A DNA stretch of 32,433 bases. It comes from CAZNGF01 sp964572855 (GTDB lineage Bacteria > Bipolaricaulota > Bipolaricaulia > RBG-16-55-9 > JAJCYT01). The stretch spans positions 1-32,433 of the forward strand of contig CAZNGF010000030.1 of the NCBI GenBank assembly GCA_964572855.1, given 5' to 3'. A program made the translations under genes and the position numbers. This document shows positions 12,919 through 20,761 of the stretch, one piece after another (positions within the stretch are counted from its first letter, which is position 1; every line of letters starts with the position of its first letter). Below the pieces are notes generated by a model. The model searched no databases and had not been told where the DNA came from. It saw only the letters and a list, made by a program, of their open reading frames with translations.

Positions 12919-13179
12919 TTGGCCATTCCAAACAAACCGTCCGCAGCCAAGCGTGTGCGCCAGAACGAAAAGCGGCGCCTGCGCAACCTGCGCCGCAAGC
13001 GCCAGATCCGTCTCGCCATGAAGCAGTTCGATCAGCACCTGGCCGCCGGGGAGACCGAGCAGGCCAAGGCGTTGGTGCCGACGCTCGTGCAAGCCATCGA
13101 CAAGGCCGCGCAGCATCGGAGCATCCATCCGAACAAAGCCGCGCGCATCAAGTCCCGCCTGATGAAAAGGGTGAACTAG
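12919..13179 (+). CDS. rpsT: 30S ribosomal protein S20, non-ATG start
   Basis: A basic 86-aa protein: PNKPSAAKRVRQNEKRRLRN, then RKRQIRLAMKQFDQHLAAGE, and HPNKAARIKSRLMKRVN at the C-terminus, matching S20. There is no ATG in frame near the start. GTG 12916 and TTG 12919 are in or at the edge of the GGGAGGTG Shine-Dalgarno (12911-12918), too close to it. ATT at 12925 is 8 nt from GGAGG and would give MPNKPSAAKR, the normal N-terminal length. Escherichia coli rpsT also uses a rare start (UUG) and is autoregulated. I annotate TTG 12919 conservatively; ATT 12925 is a serious alternative. Confidence 0.9.
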   Translation: MAIPNKPSAAKRVRQNEKRRLRNLRRKRQIRLAMKQFDQHLAAGETEQAKALVPTLVQAIDKAAQHRSIHPNKAARIKSRLMKRVN

Positions 13180-13183
13180 GCGC

Positions 13184-14098
13184 ATGAACTTCAGCTTCGA
13201 CTTCCTCAAGCTCACCCGCCCGGGGTTCTTGCTCTCGATCGCCCTGGTGCTGGTGAGCGCCATCGTATTGGTCTTTCCCTTCGTTCCCGGCATGGGCGAC
13301 TCGCTGCCCTTCGGGCTCAACCCGGGGCTGGACTTCACCGGCGGGACGCAGCTGCGCGTCCAGTTCGCCGAGGCCACCGCCACCGAGGCGGTGCGGGACG
13401 AGCTCTCGCAGCTCAGCCGCGGCGAGGAAGGCCTGGGCACGAGCGAGATCCACGAGTTCGCCGACCTGCCGCGCACCAAGGCGATCAAGTTCAAGACCAC
13501 CGACGAGGACCGCATCGACGCGATCGTGAGCGGGCTGGAGGATCGCTTCCCGGGCCTGACCGTGATCAGCCGCGAGGTCATCGGCGCGCAGATCAGCCAG
13601 GAGCTCGTCACCAGCGGGTGGCAGTCCACCGTGCTCGTGCTCGTGGTCATGCTGCTGTATTTGAGCTGGCGCTTCCAGTTCAAATACGCCGTGGGCGCGG
13701 TGATCGCGCTCATGCACGACGTCGTGATCGCGCTCGGGGTGTTCGCGCTCTTTAGCATCGAGATCAACCTGCCCGTGATCGCGGCGTTTCTGACCATCGT
13801 GGGTTACTCGGTCAACGACACCATCGTGATCTTCGACCGCATCCGCGAGAACCTGAGCGGCCACCGGCGCGGCGATCCCTACGAGCTCATCAACCTTAGC
13901 CTGAACCAGAGCCTGCGGCGCACGGTCCACACCTCGCTGACGACGTTCATCCCGGTGTTCGTGCTCACGCTCTTCGGGGGCGAGGTGCTGTTCGCCTTCG
14001 CGCTGGCCCTACTGATGGGCGTCGTGGTCGGTACCTATTCCTCGATCTTCGTGGCCAGCACGCTGGTCCACCTGTGGGGTAAGAAGGCGCCCGCCTAA
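13184..14098 (+). CDS. secF: Protein translocase subunit SecF
   Basis: SecF with SecD uses the proton-motive force to complete Sec-dependent export. The 304-aa protein has TM1 at FLLSIALVLVSAIVLVF, then GLDFTGGTQL (about 47-56), a periplasmic domain, and five further helices with the family signatures ALMHDVVIALGVFALF, VGYSVNDTIVIFDRIRENL and a C-terminal SLTTFIPVFVLTLFGG. Length is normal. It follows rpsT by 4 bp and precedes recJ by 1 bp. SecD is not next to it but 12.5 kb away with YajC. Confidence 0.97.
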   Translation: MNFSFDFLKLTRPGFLLSIALVLVSAIVLVFPFVPGMGDSLPFGLNPGLDFTGGTQLRVQFAEATATEAVRDELSQLSRGEEGLGTSEIHEFADLPRTKAIKFKTTDEDRIDAIVSGLEDRFPGLTVISREVIGAQISQELVTSGWQSTVLVLVVMLLYLSWRFQFKYAVGAVIALMHDVVIALGVFALFSIEINLPVIAAFLTIVGYSVNDTIVIFDRIRENLSGHRRGDPYELINLSLNQSLRRTVHTSLTTFIPVFVLTLFGGEVLFAFALALLMGVVVGTYSSIFVASTLVHLWGKKAPA

Positions 14099-14099
14099 G

Positions 14100-15812
14100 A
14101 TGCGCTCCCTGCTGGATCAAAAACGCTGGGTGCTGAAAACGCCGCTCTCGCCGACCGATTGGCAGCCCGACAACCTGCCTGACGTCCTGGTCCGCTTGCT
14201 GTTCGAGCGCTCGGGCGGCCAGCCCCGCAAGCTGCTCGAGGCCACCGCGCTGCACGACCCGGCCACGATGGGCGGGATCGCTGCCGCGGTCGAGCGCCTC
14301 CACGGCGCGCTGGAGCGGGACGAGCCCGTGTTCGTCCACGGCGACTTCGACGTGGACGGCATCACGAGCACGGCGCTGCTCTACCTGGGCCTGCGGGAGC
14401 TGGGCCTGAGCCGGGTGAAGGTCGAGATCGAGGACCGGCAGCGCGGGCACGGCCTCAACGACGAGGTCATCTGGCGCGTGATCGACGAGGGCTTCTCGCT
14501 GCTGCTCACGGCCGACTGCGGCATCTCCGACGTCGAGCCCGTGCGCGCGCTCAAGCGCGCCGGCGTCGACGCCATCGTCACCGACCACCACCAGCCGCCC
14601 GAGGAACTGCCCGAGGCGCTGGCGCTGGTCAACCCGCACCTGCCGGACTGTCCCTACCCCAACAAGCACCTGGCCGGCGTGGGCGTGGCCTTCCAGCTCC
14701 TGCGCGCGCTCTACCGGCGCCGGGGCCGCCCCGAGTCGGAGGCCGAGGCGTTTTCCGACCTGGCCGCGCTGGGCACGGTGGCCGACCTCGTGCCGCTCAT
14801 CCGCAAGGGGGAAGGCGAGAACCGCCAGCTCGTGTGCGCCGGGCTCGATAGGCTGCAGCGCGGCCAGGGCAACCTGGGGCTGCGCACGTTGATTTCCGCG
14901 CTGGGGCTCGAGCCCGAACGCCTGAGCGCGGGGCACCTGGGCTTTATCGTCGCGCCGCACATCAACGCGGCCAACCGCGTGGGCGACCCGCGCGTCGCGC
15001 TGCTCCTGCTCACCACGCGCGACCCCGAACGGGCGCGCTACCTGGTCGAGATCCTGATGGACTACAACCAGGACCGCAAGGCCGCCCAAGAACACCTCAG
15101 AAACGAGGTGTCGCGCGCCATCGAGGGCGGGCGCGTCGACCCCGAGCGCGAGCGGCTCATCTGGGTCGAGGGCGAGTGCTGGAACCCCGGCATCTTAGGC
15201 TTGGTGGCCTCGGACGTGGTGGAGCGCTACGGCCTGCCGGCCATCCTGATCAGCCGTGAAGGCGGGATGGGTCGGGCCTCGGCCCGCAGCGTGCGCGCGT
15301 TCAACATGATCGATTGCCTGCAGGCCAACGCCGACCACTTCCTGCGCTTCGGCGGGCACCGCATGGCCGCCGGCTTCACAGCCCGCACGCAGGATTTGGG
15401 CGAGGCCCGCGCGGGTGTGCTGCGCTACGCGCGCGAGCAGCTCACCGAGCTCGAGGGCCCGGTCCACGAGATCGACAGCGCGATCGCGCCCGAGGAGATC
15501 AACCTCGACCTGCACGCCGACCTGCAGCGGCTCGCGCCCTTCGGCGTGGGCAACCCGGCGCCCAAGTTCCTGCTCCCGCGCGTGCGGCTGGAGGGCGTCA
15601 AGGCCGTGGGCGAGGGGCGGCACCTCAAGTGCCAGGCCCGCATCAACGGGCACGCCTTCGAGGCCATCGGCTTCTCGCTGGGGGGATACTGCGAACTCTT
15701 GACCTACTTCGATGAGGTCGGGCTCGTGTTCAAGCTCGGGCGCAACGAGTGGCTGGGCCGGACGAGCGTTCAGCTCGAGCTGACCGACGTGGTCGAGCCC
15801 AGCGACTTCTGA
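14100..15812 (+). CDS. recJ: Single-stranded-DNA exonuclease RecJ
   Basis: A 5'-3' ssDNA exonuclease used in recombination and mismatch/base-excision repair. Of 570 aa, the DHH motifs are clear: HGDFDVDGITST (80-91), ADCGIS (138-143), TDHHQP (161-166), VNPHLPDCPYPNKHLAGVGV, and the DHHA1 segment FGGHRMAAGFT with the OB-like C-terminus (LAPFGVGNPAPKFL). The usual DYDADG is DFDVDG here, retaining the Asp ligands. The 3' end overlaps the convergent glycosyltransferase gene by 43 bp. Confidence 0.96.
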   Translation: MRSLLDQKRWVLKTPLSPTDWQPDNLPDVLVRLLFERSGGQPRKLLEATALHDPATMGGIAAAVERLHGALERDEPVFVHGDFDVDGITSTALLYLGLRELGLSRVKVEIEDRQRGHGLNDEVIWRVIDEGFSLLLTADCGISDVEPVRALKRAGVDAIVTDHHQPPEELPEALALVNPHLPDCPYPNKHLAGVGVAFQLLRALYRRRGRPESEAEAFSDLAALGTVADLVPLIRKGEGENRQLVCAGLDRLQRGQGNLGLRTLISALGLEPERLSAGHLGFIVAPHINAANRVGDPRVALLLLTTRDPERARYLVEILMDYNQDRKAAQEHLRNEVSRAIEGGRVDPERERLIWVEGECWNPGILGLVASDVVERYGLPAILISREGGMGRASARSVRAFNMIDCLQANADHFLRFGGHRMAAGFTARTQDLGEARAGVLRYAREQLTELEGPVHEIDSAIAPEEINLDLHADLQRLAPFGVGNPAPKFLLPRVRLEGVKAVGEGRHLKCQARINGHAFEAIGFSLGGYCELLTYFDEVGLVFKLGRNEWLGRTSVQLELTDVVEPSDF

Positions 15813-17380
15813 ACGGCCCCACACCCTTTCAGCCACAACACGCGGCCCAGGAAGGCCGGGATGCAGAGCGCCCGGCCCAGCCGGTGCGGCTCCAGGCAGA
15901 GGCGGTAGAGCCACTCCAGCCCGAGGCGCTGCCAGAGTCGCGGCGCGCGCCGCAGCCGGCCCGAGAGCACGTCGAAGCTCCCGCCCACACCCATCATGAG
16001 TGGCACGCCCAGCTTCCGGCGGTTTTCCACCAGCCAGCGCTCCTGGCGCGGCACGCCCATTCCGACGAACAGCAGATCGGGCCGCGCCGCGCGCACGCGT
16101 GCGACGGCATCGTCGTCGTCGTCGAAGTAGCCGTGTTCGGTCCCAACGACCTGAAGCCCTGGAAAACGCGCGCGCAGGCGCGCCGCCGCCGCCGCGGCCA
16201 CGCCGGGCTTCGCCCCCAGCAGGTAGACGCGCCGGCCGCGCCGTGCCGCCCGCGCACACAGCGCCGTCATGAGGTCGATGCCCGTCACCCGGCCCGGCAA
16301 CGGCGCGCCCAGCCAGCGCGCGGCCCACACGATCCCCGTGCCGTCGGCGGTGACGAGGTCGGCACGCGCGTAGCAGTCGCGCAAGCGGGGATCGGTCCGG
16401 GCGCGCATGAGCGCGGTGGTGTCCGGGGTGGCGATCAGGTGCGGGACGGTCTGGTCCGCAAAGCGCTCGGCGCGCGCCAGCGCGTCCTCGAAGCCGAGCC
16501 GGTGGAACGGAACGCCGAACAGCCGCAAGCGGCCGGCGTCGACGCGCCACCCTTCCTCCCGCGCGCCGACGCGCGCCAGCAGCGGGAGGCTCGCGATCAC
16601 CGCGAGGACGAGCACGGCGGGCAGCGTCCAGTCCGGCCGCTGGCTCCAGACCACGCCCAGCACGCTCAGCGCGCTCAGCGCGGCGTACAGGGCCAGCAGC
16701 CGGCCGGGGGCGGGGACGGGGCGCGCGGGGCGCGCCGCGGCGATCCCGAGCGCGTAGCGCGCGGCCAGCGGGGGCACGCCCAGCAGCGCGATCGGGGCCA
16801 GCAGCGCGACCGTGGCGCTCGTCTTCAGCACGCCCGCGATCGTGAGCAGCGCCAGCAGGACGCCCACGCCCTCGGCCCGCAACGGGTGGTGGATCGCGCC
16901 GTGCCGCAGGAGCGCGGTCAGGCCCAGCAGGAGCAACGCGCCCAGGGTCAGGGCGAAGGGGAGCGCTTGCGCTTGCAGCCAGCCGATGAGCAGAAAGGTC
17001 AGGCCCACGAGCCAGCTCACGCGTAGGAAGGTGCCGGGCGAGGTGAGCCCGTGTACGAAACGGGTCGCGCGGGCCACCAGCGCGATCCAGAGCACCGTGA
17101 GCGGCAGGCCCCACGCGCCCAATTCCAGGTACCCGCCCCCGAGGTCGCGCATGAACGCAACCCGAATCCCGAGCGCGTAGCAGAGCGCGCCGCCCAACAG
17201 CAGCGCGCCGCCCTCGATCCAGGGGCGGTAGGCAGCGCGCACGCGCAAACGCGGCAGGGCCACCCCCCAGCCGACGGCCACCACGCCGACCGCCAGCCAG
17301 CGCGGGTCACCGCTCAGTGCGATCAAGCCCAAGATCGCGATGGAAACAGCCCGGCGTACGTGTTTCAGATCCCTCACCAC
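15770..17380 (-). CDS. WecG/TagA/CpsF glycosyltransferase fused to a membrane domain
   Basis: A 536-aa two-part protein. Residues 1 to about 275 contain roughly eight hydrophobic segments (VGLTFLLIGWLQA, GALLLLGLTALL, LLALLTIAG and others). About 285-520 is a typical WecG/TagA domain: TPDTTALMRARTDPRLRD, RADLVTADGTGIVWAARWLG (the ADG Asp is the catalytic candidate), RVTGIDLM, and GVGGSFDVLSGRLRRAP. Family members transfer N-acetylmannosaminuronate or N-acetylmannosamine to lipid-linked oligosaccharide for exopolysaccharide or wall polymers and are normally about 245 aa without TM helices. No MraY/GT4 motifs are seen in the membrane half. Start GTG 17380; GTG 17377 is equally possible. Confidence 0.85.
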   Translation of the reverse strand: MVRDLKHVRRAVSIAILGLIALSGDPRWLAVGVVAVGWGVALPRLRVRAAYRPWIEGGALLLGGALCYALGIRVAFMRDLGGGYLELGAWGLPLTVLWIALVARATRFVHGLTSPGTFLRVSWLVGLTFLLIGWLQAQALPFALTLGALLLLGLTALLRHGAIHHPLRAEGVGVLLALLTIAGVLKTSATVALLAPIALLGVPPLAARYALGIAAARPARPVPAPGRLLALYAALSALSVLGVVWSQRPDWTLPAVLVLAVIASLPLLARVGAREEGWRVDAGRLRLFGVPFHRLGFEDALARAERFADQTVPHLIATPDTTALMRARTDPRLRDCYARADLVTADGTGIVWAARWLGAPLPGRVTGIDLMTALCARAARRGRRVYLLGAKPGVAAAAAARLRARFPGLQVVGTEHGYFDDDDDAVARVRAARPDLLFVGMGVPRQERWLVENRRKLGVPLMMGVGGSFDVLSGRLRRAPRLWQRLGLEWLYRLCLEPHRLGRALCIPAFLGRVLWLKGCGAVQKSLGSTTSVSSS

Positions 17381-17565
17381 ACGCGCTTATTGGGGGTACT
17401 CGAGCACCAGCGCGTTGCCCGCGCCAAGCGTACCCCAATTCACGCTAGCGCGTCAACGCAAGTCGACCAAGGACGCGCGGGCGTGATCCACGTTACGGCT
17501 GTCCGTTCGAGCGCGAGGGGGAAAGGCCAAAGAGGGTCGGTGAAGCGCGAAAGCTTCCCTTTTGC

Positions 17566-18048
17566 CTAGAAGTACACGTGCGCGCCCAGGCCGAGCTCGG
17601 CGCGGAAGCCGTGGTCCGGCCGGAACTCGACCGTGGCCTCCAGGTTGCCGATGAGCGGTTCGAGGAACGGAAAGGGCCCCTCCAACGCCAGGAACCCCTG
17701 AAAGGCCATGAACAACAACGGGCTCTCGGGGCGCATCTCGCCGAATCGCAACGCCATGCCCATGCCGGCGTAGGCGTAGGCCGGGCTCAAGTCGAGCAGC
17801 TTCTGCAAGCCGCGCAACGTCACGAACAGGTCGGCGTCGTAGGCGTTCAGGACGATCTCGCTTCCGCGCCCGTCCGGGACCCAAAAGCGCACGCTAAAGC
17901 AGCACGCCGAGCCCGTGTCCTCGAGCCCGAGGCCGAACGTGCCCAGCGGCGCTCCTTCCTCGACCGGCTGGGACCACACGGCCGGCGCTGCGCAAACGAG
18001 CAACGTCAGCGCGATCCGGACGGCCCACCTGAGCGGGGTTGGGTCCAA
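17566..18048 (-). CDS. Exported beta-barrel-like protein, 160 aa
   Basis: Start TTG 18048 has AAGGAGG 8 nt upstream; the 28-codon extension to 18132 would run through the promoter. A signal peptide (VRIALTLLVCAAPAVWSQ, residues 10-27) precedes a mature part of amphipathic strands (GLGLEDTGSACCFSVRFWV, YAYAGMGMALRFGE, FRAELGLGAHVYF) ending in Phe, as in outer-membrane barrels. Adjacent Cys residues (SACCF) are unusual. Likely an outer-membrane or periplasmic protein. Family not named. Confidence 0.7.
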   Translation of the reverse strand: MDPTPLRWAVRIALTLLVCAAPAVWSQPVEEGAPLGTFGLGLEDTGSACCFSVRFWVPDGRGSEIVLNAYDADLFVTLRGLQKLLDLSPAYAYAGMGMALRFGEMRPESPLLFMAFQGFLALEGPFPFLEPLIGNLEATVEFRPDHGFRAELGLGAHVYF

Positions 18049-18094
18049 CGTCGGCTCCTCCTTGCGTGCCCCCGAACGAGGGGGGATTTTCCCC

Positions 18095-18123
18095 TTTATA
18101 ACGCGCTTTCCCTGGGATAGCCA
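18095..18123 (-). promoter_or_regulatory. Promoter of the exported barrel gene
   Basis: Minus strand: TGGCTA (18118-18123), 17-bp spacer, TATAAA (18095-18100). The -35 is the same hexamer as in the NYN-gene promoter at 18192. Confidence 0.6.
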
Positions 18124-18191
18124 TGCCAGCAACGTGAAAAACCGGTGGAAATTCTACCCTCCGCCTCGGGGGCCGCAAGCTCGGGCCCCGG

Positions 18192-18220
18192 TGGCTATTT
18201 GGCCCGGATTCTGCTAGGCT
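18192..18220 (+). promoter_or_regulatory. NYN-gene promoter, leaderless
   Basis: TGGCTA (18192-18197), 17-bp spacer, TAGGCT (18215-18220), then 7 nt to ATG 18228. No Shine-Dalgarno sequence, so the mRNA is probably leaderless. Confidence 0.65.
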
Positions 18221-18227
18221 ATGGGTT

Positions 18228-19001
18228 ATGCCAGAATACGAGAAAGACAGAACGCTTGCGGTTTTCCTGGATTTCGAAAACTTGGTGATGGGAGCCCAAA
18301 AGGGCAAGGCCAAGGCGCAGTTCGACATCGGCAAGGTGCTGGAGCGGCTGGTCGAGAAGGGCAAGATCCTGGTCAAAAAGGCGTATTCCGATTGGAGTCG
18401 CTTCTCCGACCAGAAAAAGGCCCTGCACGAGGCCGCCTTCGAGCTGATCGACATCCCCAAGCGCGCACAGACCGGCAAGAACTCGGCCGACATCCGCCTG
18501 TGCGTGGACGCCATGGACCTGGCCTACGCCAAGGAGCACATCGACACGTTCGTGATCGTCTCGGGCGACAGCGACTTCTCGCCGCTGGTCTCCAAGCTGA
18601 AGGAGAACGGGAAGTACGTGATCGGCCTGGCCATGGAGGGCTCGACCTCGGACCTGTTGATCGACAACTGCGACGAGTTCATCTTCTACGAGGAGCTGGT
18701 CGAGACCGGCACGACGCCGCCGCAGCTCACCAAGCGCATCTCGAAGGAGAAACGCACCGTGTTCCAGATGATCATCGAGTCGGTCATCGCGCTCATGCGC
18801 GAGAACAAGGACGTGATCTACTCCTCGATGGTCAAGGACACCATGAAGCGCAAGCGGCCCTCCTTCAACGAGGGCCGCTACGGCTACCGCACCTTCAGCG
18901 AGCTGCTGGAGGACGCCGAGAAGAACGGCATCGTCGTGCTGCGCAAGGACGCGCGCAGCGGAACCTACGTCGTGCAGGGCTTCGGGAAGGCCTCGCAGTG
19001 A
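18228..19001 (+). CDS. NYN-domain RNase with OST-HTH/LOTUS domain
   Basis: 257 aa. The N-terminal PIN-like NYN (LabA/DUF88) domain has VFLDFENLVMG (residues 12-22; Asp15, Glu17, Asn18), KNSADIRLCVDAMD (about 84-97) and VSGDSDFSPLV (111-121), the acidic metal-binding residues of this nuclease family. The C-terminal 80 aa (YSSMVKDTMKRKRPSFNEGR, FSELLEDAEKNGIVVL) form an OST-HTH/LOTUS-type module that likely binds RNA. The stop overlaps the thioesterase start (GTGA). Confidence 0.92.
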   Translation: MPEYEKDRTLAVFLDFENLVMGAQKGKAKAQFDIGKVLERLVEKGKILVKKAYSDWSRFSDQKKALHEAAFELIDIPKRAQTGKNSADIRLCVDAMDLAYAKEHIDTFVIVSGDSDFSPLVSKLKENGKYVIGLAMEGSTSDLLIDNCDEFIFYEELVETGTTPPQLTKRISKEKRTVFQMIIESVIALMRENKDVIYSSMVKDTMKRKRPSFNEGRYGYRTFSELLEDAEKNGIVVLRKDARSGTYVVQGFGKASQ

Positions 19002-19450
19002 GCGAGCCGCGCCCGCTGGACGGCTTCCCGGTCACGATTACGCTCCCGGTGGTCTGGGGCGAGATGGACGCCTTCGGGCACGTCAACAACATCGTTTACT
19101 TCCGCTATTTCGAGAGCGCGCGCATGGCCTACTTCGACGAAATCGGCTACGGCGAGCACATGGAGCGCACGGGCGTGGGCCCGATCCTGGCCCGCACGGG
19201 GTGCGTCTTCCGCGCGCCGCTAAGCTACCCGGACACGATTGACGTGGGCGCGCGCGTGAGCGAGCTGGGCGAGGACCGCTTCACGATGGGCTACCGGGTC
19301 GTGAGCCAGAAGCTGGGCGAGGTCGCCGCCGAGGGCGAGGGCCGCATCGTCAACCTCGACTACCGCCACCAGCGCAAGGCCCCGCTGCCCGACCCCGTGC
19401 GCGCGGCGATCGAGCAGTTGGAGGGCCGCAGCTTCCCGCGGGTCGTGTGA
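18998..19450 (+). CDS. Acyl-CoA thioesterase, hotdog fold (YbgC/4HBT-like)
   Basis: A 150-aa single hotdog domain. VVWGEMDAFGHVNNIVYFRY includes the Asp and DxxGHVNN of the 4HBT family, followed by FESARMAYFDEIG and a beta-sheet core. Enzymes of this class hydrolyse short- or branched-chain acyl-CoA; the substrate cannot be read from the sequence. The GTG start at 18998 overlaps the NYN stop by 4 nt, so the two genes are translationally coupled. Confidence 0.9.
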   Translation: MSEPRPLDGFPVTITLPVVWGEMDAFGHVNNIVYFRYFESARMAYFDEIGYGEHMERTGVGPILARTGCVFRAPLSYPDTIDVGARVSELGEDRFTMGYRVVSQKLGEVAAEGEGRIVNLDYRHQRKAPLPDPVRAAIEQLEGRSFPRVV

Positions 19451-19516
19451 CAGGGGAACGATCGGTAGGGACGATCCCCCGTGGTTGTCCCGGCGCACGG
19501 GGCTGCAGAATGCTGT

Positions 19517-19546
19517 AGGGGCGCTTGGCGACGCGCCCCTGTTTTC
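19517..19546 (+). terminator. Rho-independent terminator after the thioesterase
   Basis: 8-bp stem AGGGGCGC / GCGCCCCT (19517-19524, 19533-19540), 8-nt loop, GTTTT tail. It also belongs to a TGTAGGGGCGC-type repeat seen again at 28043. Confidence 0.8.
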
Positions 19547-19565
19547 GTTTCGGGTTCGAAAGGAA

Positions 19566-19597
19566 CCGGGCGGGAGCGGGGTGGCGCTCCCGCCCGG
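19566..19597 (-). terminator. Hairpin terminator of the 284-aa gene
   Basis: 12-bp perfect stem (19566-19577, 19586-19597) with an 8-nt loop, just beyond the stop at 19612 on the minus strand, followed by a TTCCTTT run in that direction. Confidence 0.75.
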
Positions 19598-19611
19598 GGT
19601 GGGTGGAGCCC

Positions 19612-20466
19612 TCAGTTGATGGGGGCTGCCTCGATTGCTTCAAAGTCCATCGGGTCCAGGGCGAGCGTGGCCGTGGCAACTGCGCCGTGCGTCGCCAGCT
19701 CGAGCGCCTTCACCTTGCCGCTGAAGGGCGAGTAGATCGTGAGCGCGTCCAGCTCGCGCTGGAGCGCCTGGCGGTCCTGGAACAAGCCGCCCAGCGGGTT
19801 GTTGTTCAGCGCGTTCAGTTTCTGGGTCAGCTCTTGCTGCTTCACCTGGTCGTAGACCGCCACCGGCTGGCCCTCGTAGAGCACCATGCCCTGGCTCACC
19901 AGCAGCCGGCCGCGCGGCATGGCCCGCAGGTCGAAGCTGAAGGTCGTGAGCGGGCCCTCGTAGGTATCCTGCTCGACCGGCGGCAGCACCGGAACCGGCT
20001 GTCTCGGGGTCACGACTTCCTTGTACGCGCCCTCGAAGGTGCCGGGGATGAGCACATCCTTGGCTCCGTCTCCGGTCTTGATCCAGGAGTAGCCGTCGAG
20101 CGCGCTGTCCATCCCAACGCCCGGCGCGAACTGGAGCACGGCTTCCTCGTCGGGCCGCAGGCATCCCTCGCGCAACTGGACGCGGTTGGCTTGCTCGGTC
20201 GGCGTGATGCGCCGGAAGGGCGTCACGCGCTCCAGCGCTTGGCTGGCCGTGGCGTTGAGGCCGCTGAAGGCCAGGTTGAGTCCGCACACCTCGCTCCCGG
20301 TCAGGTTGGCGATGTGCAGGACCACGTACGCGCTTTCGGGGCCGGAGGGTTGAGCGTCCCCCGACACCGGGGACAGCAGTTGGAACACCGCGCTGCCCAG
20401 CAGGATTGCCACGAGCAGCAGCGCCGCCACTACCCATCGGGTCGTCTTTTGCTGAGCTTGGGTCAT
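19612..20466 (-). CDS. Membrane-anchored unknown protein, 284 aa
   Basis: Start ATG 20466 (MTQAQQKTT) with AAGGAGGG 7 nt upstream; the reading from 20559 has a poor extension through the promoter. N-terminal TM helix WVVAALLLVAILLGSAVFQL, so most of the protein is periplasmic. The middle has paired Cys (SEVCGLNL, EGCLRPDEE). The C-terminal part has a helical segment (QQELTQKLNALNNN, RQALQRELDAL) running into LTIYSPFSGKVKALEL, reminiscent of the lipoyl-like motif of HlyD-type adaptors, but it is too short to assign. Promoter at 20521 is shared-type. Confidence 0.7.
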   Translation of the reverse strand: MTQAQQKTTRWVVAALLLVAILLGSAVFQLLSPVSGDAQPSGPESAYVVLHIANLTGSEVCGLNLAFSGLNATASQALERVTPFRRITPTEQANRVQLREGCLRPDEEAVLQFAPGVGMDSALDGYSWIKTGDGAKDVLIPGTFEGAYKEVVTPRQPVPVLPPVEQDTYEGPLTTFSFDLRAMPRGRLLVSQGMVLYEGQPVAVYDQVKQQELTQKLNALNNNPLGGLFQDRQALQRELDALTIYSPFSGKVKALELATHGAVATATLALDPMDFEAIEAAPIN

Positions 20467-20520
20467 CTTGATCCCTCCTTGCCGCACGAGCTCAGGCCTG
20501 TCACTGTTGCAGCGATTACA

Positions 20521-20558
20521 GTTGCCCCTATATACCGGTGAGGGGGCGTTTGGTTTCA
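20521..20558 (-). promoter_or_regulatory. Shared-type promoter TGAAAC-N18-TATATAGGGGCAAC (copy 2)
   Basis: Minus strand: TGAAAC (20553-20558), 18 bp, TATATAGGGGCAAC (20521-20534). The leader is about 50 nt to ATG 20466. See copy 1 at 10411. Confidence 0.65.
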
Positions 20559-20614
20559 AGGAGAGCGGAATCGCGAGCGGCGCCCGCGTTGCGCGCGGCG
20601 GGGCGTGATACGGA

Positions 20615-20761
20615 TTACGTTCCGCCCAATAGGGCGCCCAGGATCCAGAGTTGGGTCAACTCGAGGATCGTGCCGTCGCCGCTGATGCGGCCGGTGCCGG
20701 GGACGGTTTGGCCCAGGAACCAATACTGAATCGCGCGCGTGATTTCGCCGCCGCTCAGCCG
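20615..20761 (-). pseudogene. Dockerin-like C-terminal remnant after the BTAD gene
   Basis: In a different frame right after the regulator's stop, about 48 codons read LSGGEITRAIQYWFLGQTVP, then GTGRISGDGTILELTQLWIL and end at TAA 20615. This matches the short C-terminal EITRAIQ-W-GQ-VPGT ... TILELTQLW domain often found on secreted proteins. There is no start codon in the frame. Either a gene tail was left by a deletion or a frameshift separates it from the upstream gene. Confidence 0.5.
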
